Shown: piece after piece, positions 6,352 through 7,287 of the stretch
Layout of the letters: each line of letters opens with the position of its first letter
Numbering within the stretch: the first letter of the stretch is position 1
NCBI GenBank assembly: GCA_945863825.1
Contig: CAMBBY010000050.1
Span: 1-7,287, forward strand
Direction of reading: 5' to 3'
From: an uncultured Prevotella sp.
GTDB taxonomy: Bacteria; Bacteroidota; Bacteroidia; Bacteroidales; Bacteroidaceae
DNA length: 7,287 bases
Notes under the pieces: generated by a model
The model's database searches: none
Told to the model about the DNA's origin: nothing
Seen by the model: the letters and a program-made list of their open reading frames with translations, nothing else
Translations under genes and position numbers: made by a program

Positions 6352-6508
6352 CGTGATGTCCTCGACTCTCTATCGAGCGGGGGATAAAGATCATAATCTT
6401 ACAGCATAACCTTCTTCCTTATCAATGGAATTTACCACATACGAGTGCCTTCCCTTCAGGAAGAAAAACAAAGCTGCACACGAGCATCTCTCTTAAAAGA
6501 TAATCTCT
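6352..6508 (-). other. Gene-free stretch, probable 3' UTR of the small minus-strand gene
   Basis: No convincing coding frame is present on either strand. It contains minor self-complementary pieces such as CTTCC/GGAAG around 6450. If the small gene's transcript ends at 6304-6351, this would be a 3' untranslated region of about 150 nt, longer than the coding region itself. Confidence 0.35.
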
Positions 6509-6628
6509 TTAATTTCTGCTTTTAGCCTTAGAGGCAAGAGCCTCGCGGCGATCACGAAGAATGCTCTGGCATCTGCTGATAGCCTGATTCTGATTCTCTT
6601 CGTTAACCTTTACTAAACAATCGTTCAT
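6509..6628 (-). CDS. Small basic protein, 39 residues, function unknown
   Basis: The frame reads MNDCLVKVNEENQNQAISRC followed by QSILRDRREALASKAKSRN and a TAA stop. It is hydrophilic, rich in Q/N, then R/K, with cysteines at 4 and 20 and no membrane segment or signal peptide. It is probably helical and cytoplasmic. The open frame extends upstream to 6724, but the consensus promoter at 6673-6680 predicts a transcript start near 6667, which leaves this ATG as the first usable one. AAAAGG lies directly before it. Codons such as CGT, CGC, CTT and AAG resemble those of the well-expressed genes here. I do not recognise the family. The basic C-terminus could bind nucleic acid, but this is speculation. 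Confidence 0.55.
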   Translation of the reverse strand: MNDCLVKVNEENQNQAISRCQSILRDRREALASKAKSRN

Positions 6629-6672
6629 AACCTTTTGTGTTTTGATAAACCTATTGTGATTTGAATACGTTG

Positions 6673-6680
6673 CAAAGATA
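6673..6680 (-). promoter_or_regulatory. -7 box of the small minus-strand gene
   Basis: Read on the minus strand, 6680-6673 is TATCTTTG, a perfect TAnnTTTG, followed by CAACG. Transcription should start near 6667, about 38 nt before the ATG of the 39-residue protein. The -33 region (about 6701-6704) reads CTTT, a poor match, so the promoter may depend on an activator. Confidence 0.7.
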
Positions 6681-6741
6681 GAGCATTCTGATAAAAGATG
6701 AAAGAAAATCCTATTAAAATGCATTACTTTTAGTCGTTTTT

Positions 6742-6755
6742 TTGATTTACGTCAA
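6742..6755. promoter_or_regulatory. FNR-like operator TTGAT-TTAC-GTCAA
   Basis: This inverted repeat matches TTGAT-N4-ATCAA at all but one position. Its centre (6748.5) lies 75.5 bp upstream of the last base of the minus-strand -7 box, nearly the same distance as the FNR-like site at 338-353 has from its promoter. It also lies about 130 bp upstream of the rightward -7 box at 6871-6878. The minus-strand promoter's weak -33 element would fit activator control. Confidence 0.45.
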
Positions 6756-6794
6756 TTTTAAAGCCTTTTGTATCCCAATTTTCATGTTATATTC

Positions 6795-6807
6795 ATACGA
6801 TTCGTAT
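6795..6807. promoter_or_regulatory. Palindrome ATACGA-T-TCGTAT
   Basis: This perfect 6-1-6 inverted repeat is centred at 6801, 77 bp upstream of the last base of the rightward -7 box at 6871-6878. It does not match the FNR-like sites in sequence. It may be an operator for the lysine/threonine-rich protein gene, or a chance palindrome in AT-rich DNA. Confidence 0.3.
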
Positions 6808-6870
6808 TATTTATAGGGATATTACTATGAGAAAATGGGAAAAACCTTCTGAAATTTCATTTTTTTTTGC

Positions 6871-6878
6871 GAACTTTG
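6871..6878 (+). promoter_or_regulatory. Probable -7 box of the Lys/Thr-rich protein gene
   Basis: GAACTTTG followed by CAG resembles the frequent Bacteroidales form TAACTTTGCA, with one mismatch at the first base. No good -33 element is visible at the right distance. Transcription should start near 6885, leaving an AT-rich leader of about 118 nt with no obvious strong hairpin. Confidence 0.5.
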
Positions 6879-7002
6879 CAGCCGAAAATGGATTCTTCTT
6901 CTAAAAGAGATTGTTTTCTTCCAGGGATAATTCCATGCATAAATAGAGAGAAGGAAATGAAGAATTCCATAGGAATATAGGTATATATAAAATAATAAAG
7001 GT

Positions 7003-7253
7003 ATGAAAAAAGTAATTCTATTGACTGCTTTGGTGCTGGCTTGCACTACTGGCAGTATGGCAAATGAACTCAGCGAGTGCTCTCTTTCAGAGTTAATCAG
7101 TACTCCTGTTAAGAAAACTACAAAGAAAACTACAAAGAAAACTACAAAGAAGACTACAAAGAAGACAACAAAGAAAACAACAAGCAAGAAGACAAGCTCA
7201 ACTAAGTCTTCTACTAAAGCTTCTACTGCGGCAACCTCTGCCACCAGTACTTC
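7003..7253 (+). CDS. Exported Lys/Thr-rich repeat protein, 3' end missing
   Basis: The frame starts with ATG at 7003 after ATAAAGGT and is open to the adapter, giving 83 genuine residues. A signal peptide covers MKKVILLTALVLACTTGSMA with likely cleavage before N21. C14 within VLAC is a weaker lipoprotein alternative, because the hydrophobic stretch before it is short. A short linker (21-36) leads to six KKTT repeats (37-60) and then a Ser/Thr/Ala/Lys-rich stretch (61-83). The mature part is strongly basic and probably unfolded. Such tails can bind DNA, anionic polysaccharide or other envelope polymers, but no function can be assigned. The apparent continuation CLLYTSPSPRD is translated adapter, not protein. 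Confidence 0.7.
7111..7182 (+). repeat. Six 12-bp tandem repeats encoding KKTT
   Basis: The units begin at 7111, 7123, 7135, 7147, 7159 and 7171. The first three are identical (AAGAAAACTACA). The last three differ only at synonymous third positions (AAA/AAG, ACT/ACA). The encoded KKTT is unchanged, so the peptide is conserved while the DNA drifts. Copy number could vary between strains or be collapsed in assembly. Confidence 0.95.
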
Positions 7254-7287
7254 CTGTCTCTTATACACATCTCCGAGCCCACGAGAC
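7254..7287 (+). other. Nextera read-2 adapter (not genomic)
   Basis: CTGTCTCTTATACACATCT (7254-7272) is the reverse complement of the Tn5 mosaic end. CCGAGCCCACGAGAC (7273-7287) is the i7-side Nextera adapter. Genomic sequence ends at 7253, possibly 7254, since the first C could belong to either. Confidence 0.98.

Noticed and set aside
6101..6394. 97- and 61-residue minus-strand frames over the end of the TraB/GumN-like gene
   Set aside because: Both lie over the bidirectional terminator and antisense to a well-supported gene, with no promoter.
6827..6904. 25-residue plus-strand frame MRKWEKPSEISFFFANFAAE...
   Set aside because: Its middle overlaps the probable -7 box at 6871-6878, so it would begin upstream of the transcript start. 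It has no promoter of its own.
7111..7182. Regular 12-bp repeats as a CRISPR array
   Set aside because: The repeats are directly adjacent without spacers, lie in frame inside a coding region and encode KKTT.
6825..7268. 147-residue minus-strand frame with VFFV repeats, starting MYKRQ
   Set aside because: MYKRQ is translated Tn5 mosaic-end adapter, and the VFFV repeat is the antisense reading of the KKTT repeats of the plus-strand gene.
1..7287. Inverted 19-bp mosaic ends at both edges as evidence for a natural Tn5-like transposon
   Set aside because: They are joined to Illumina adapter and index sequence, no transposase is present, and they fall exactly at the contig ends.

Overview
The window reads as a 7.2 kb contig from a member of the Bacteroidales, most likely a Prevotella/Segatella-type gut organism. 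The sequence basis is the class-specific promoter signature (a TAnnTTTG -7 box with a TTTG/TTG about 20 bases upstream), AT-rich starts without strong Shine-Dalgarno sites, signal peptides ending in ..AQ, and protein families and codon choice typical of that group. The genus is an inference. Positions 1-47 and 7254-7287 are not genomic. They are Nextera library adapters, the left one still carrying an 8-base i5 index, so both contig ends are sequencing artefacts.

Layout. Positions 48-185 hold the end of an upstream plus-strand transcript, closed by a good intrinsic terminator (147-185). After a featureless AT-rich stretch (186-318) come two 16-base inverted repeats of the CRP/FNR operator layout (319-334, 338-353), a promoter (391-420) and an unusually long leader of about 320 nt. 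The leader contains a duplicated ~47-nt element, a possible 7-residue peptide and a terminator-like hairpin, and it leads to a MATE-family efflux pump (747-2132). A triplicated 20-bp repeat and a consensus promoter (2240-2271) precede a secreted M16 zinc metalloprotease of 943 residues (2413-5244), which ends in a strong terminator (5271-5308). A separate promoter then drives an exported TraB/GumN-family protein (5374-6267) that has lost the family's metal-binding motifs. A bidirectional terminator (6304-6351) closes it.

On the minus strand, a 39-residue small protein (6509-6628) has its own consensus promoter (6673-6680) and would share the bidirectional terminator. A region with two further inverted repeats separates it from a rightward promoter (6871-6878). 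That promoter drives an exported lysine/threonine-rich repeat protein starting at 7003, which is cut off by the right-hand adapter.

The genes appear to be separate transcription units. There is no obvious operon or defence system. The common theme is the cell envelope: a drug/metabolite exporter and three exported proteins. The most interesting signals are the structured MATE leader, FNR-like palindromes that sit about 75 bp upstream of the -7 box at two separate promoters, the apparently inactive TraB/GumN protein, and the small minus-strand gene.
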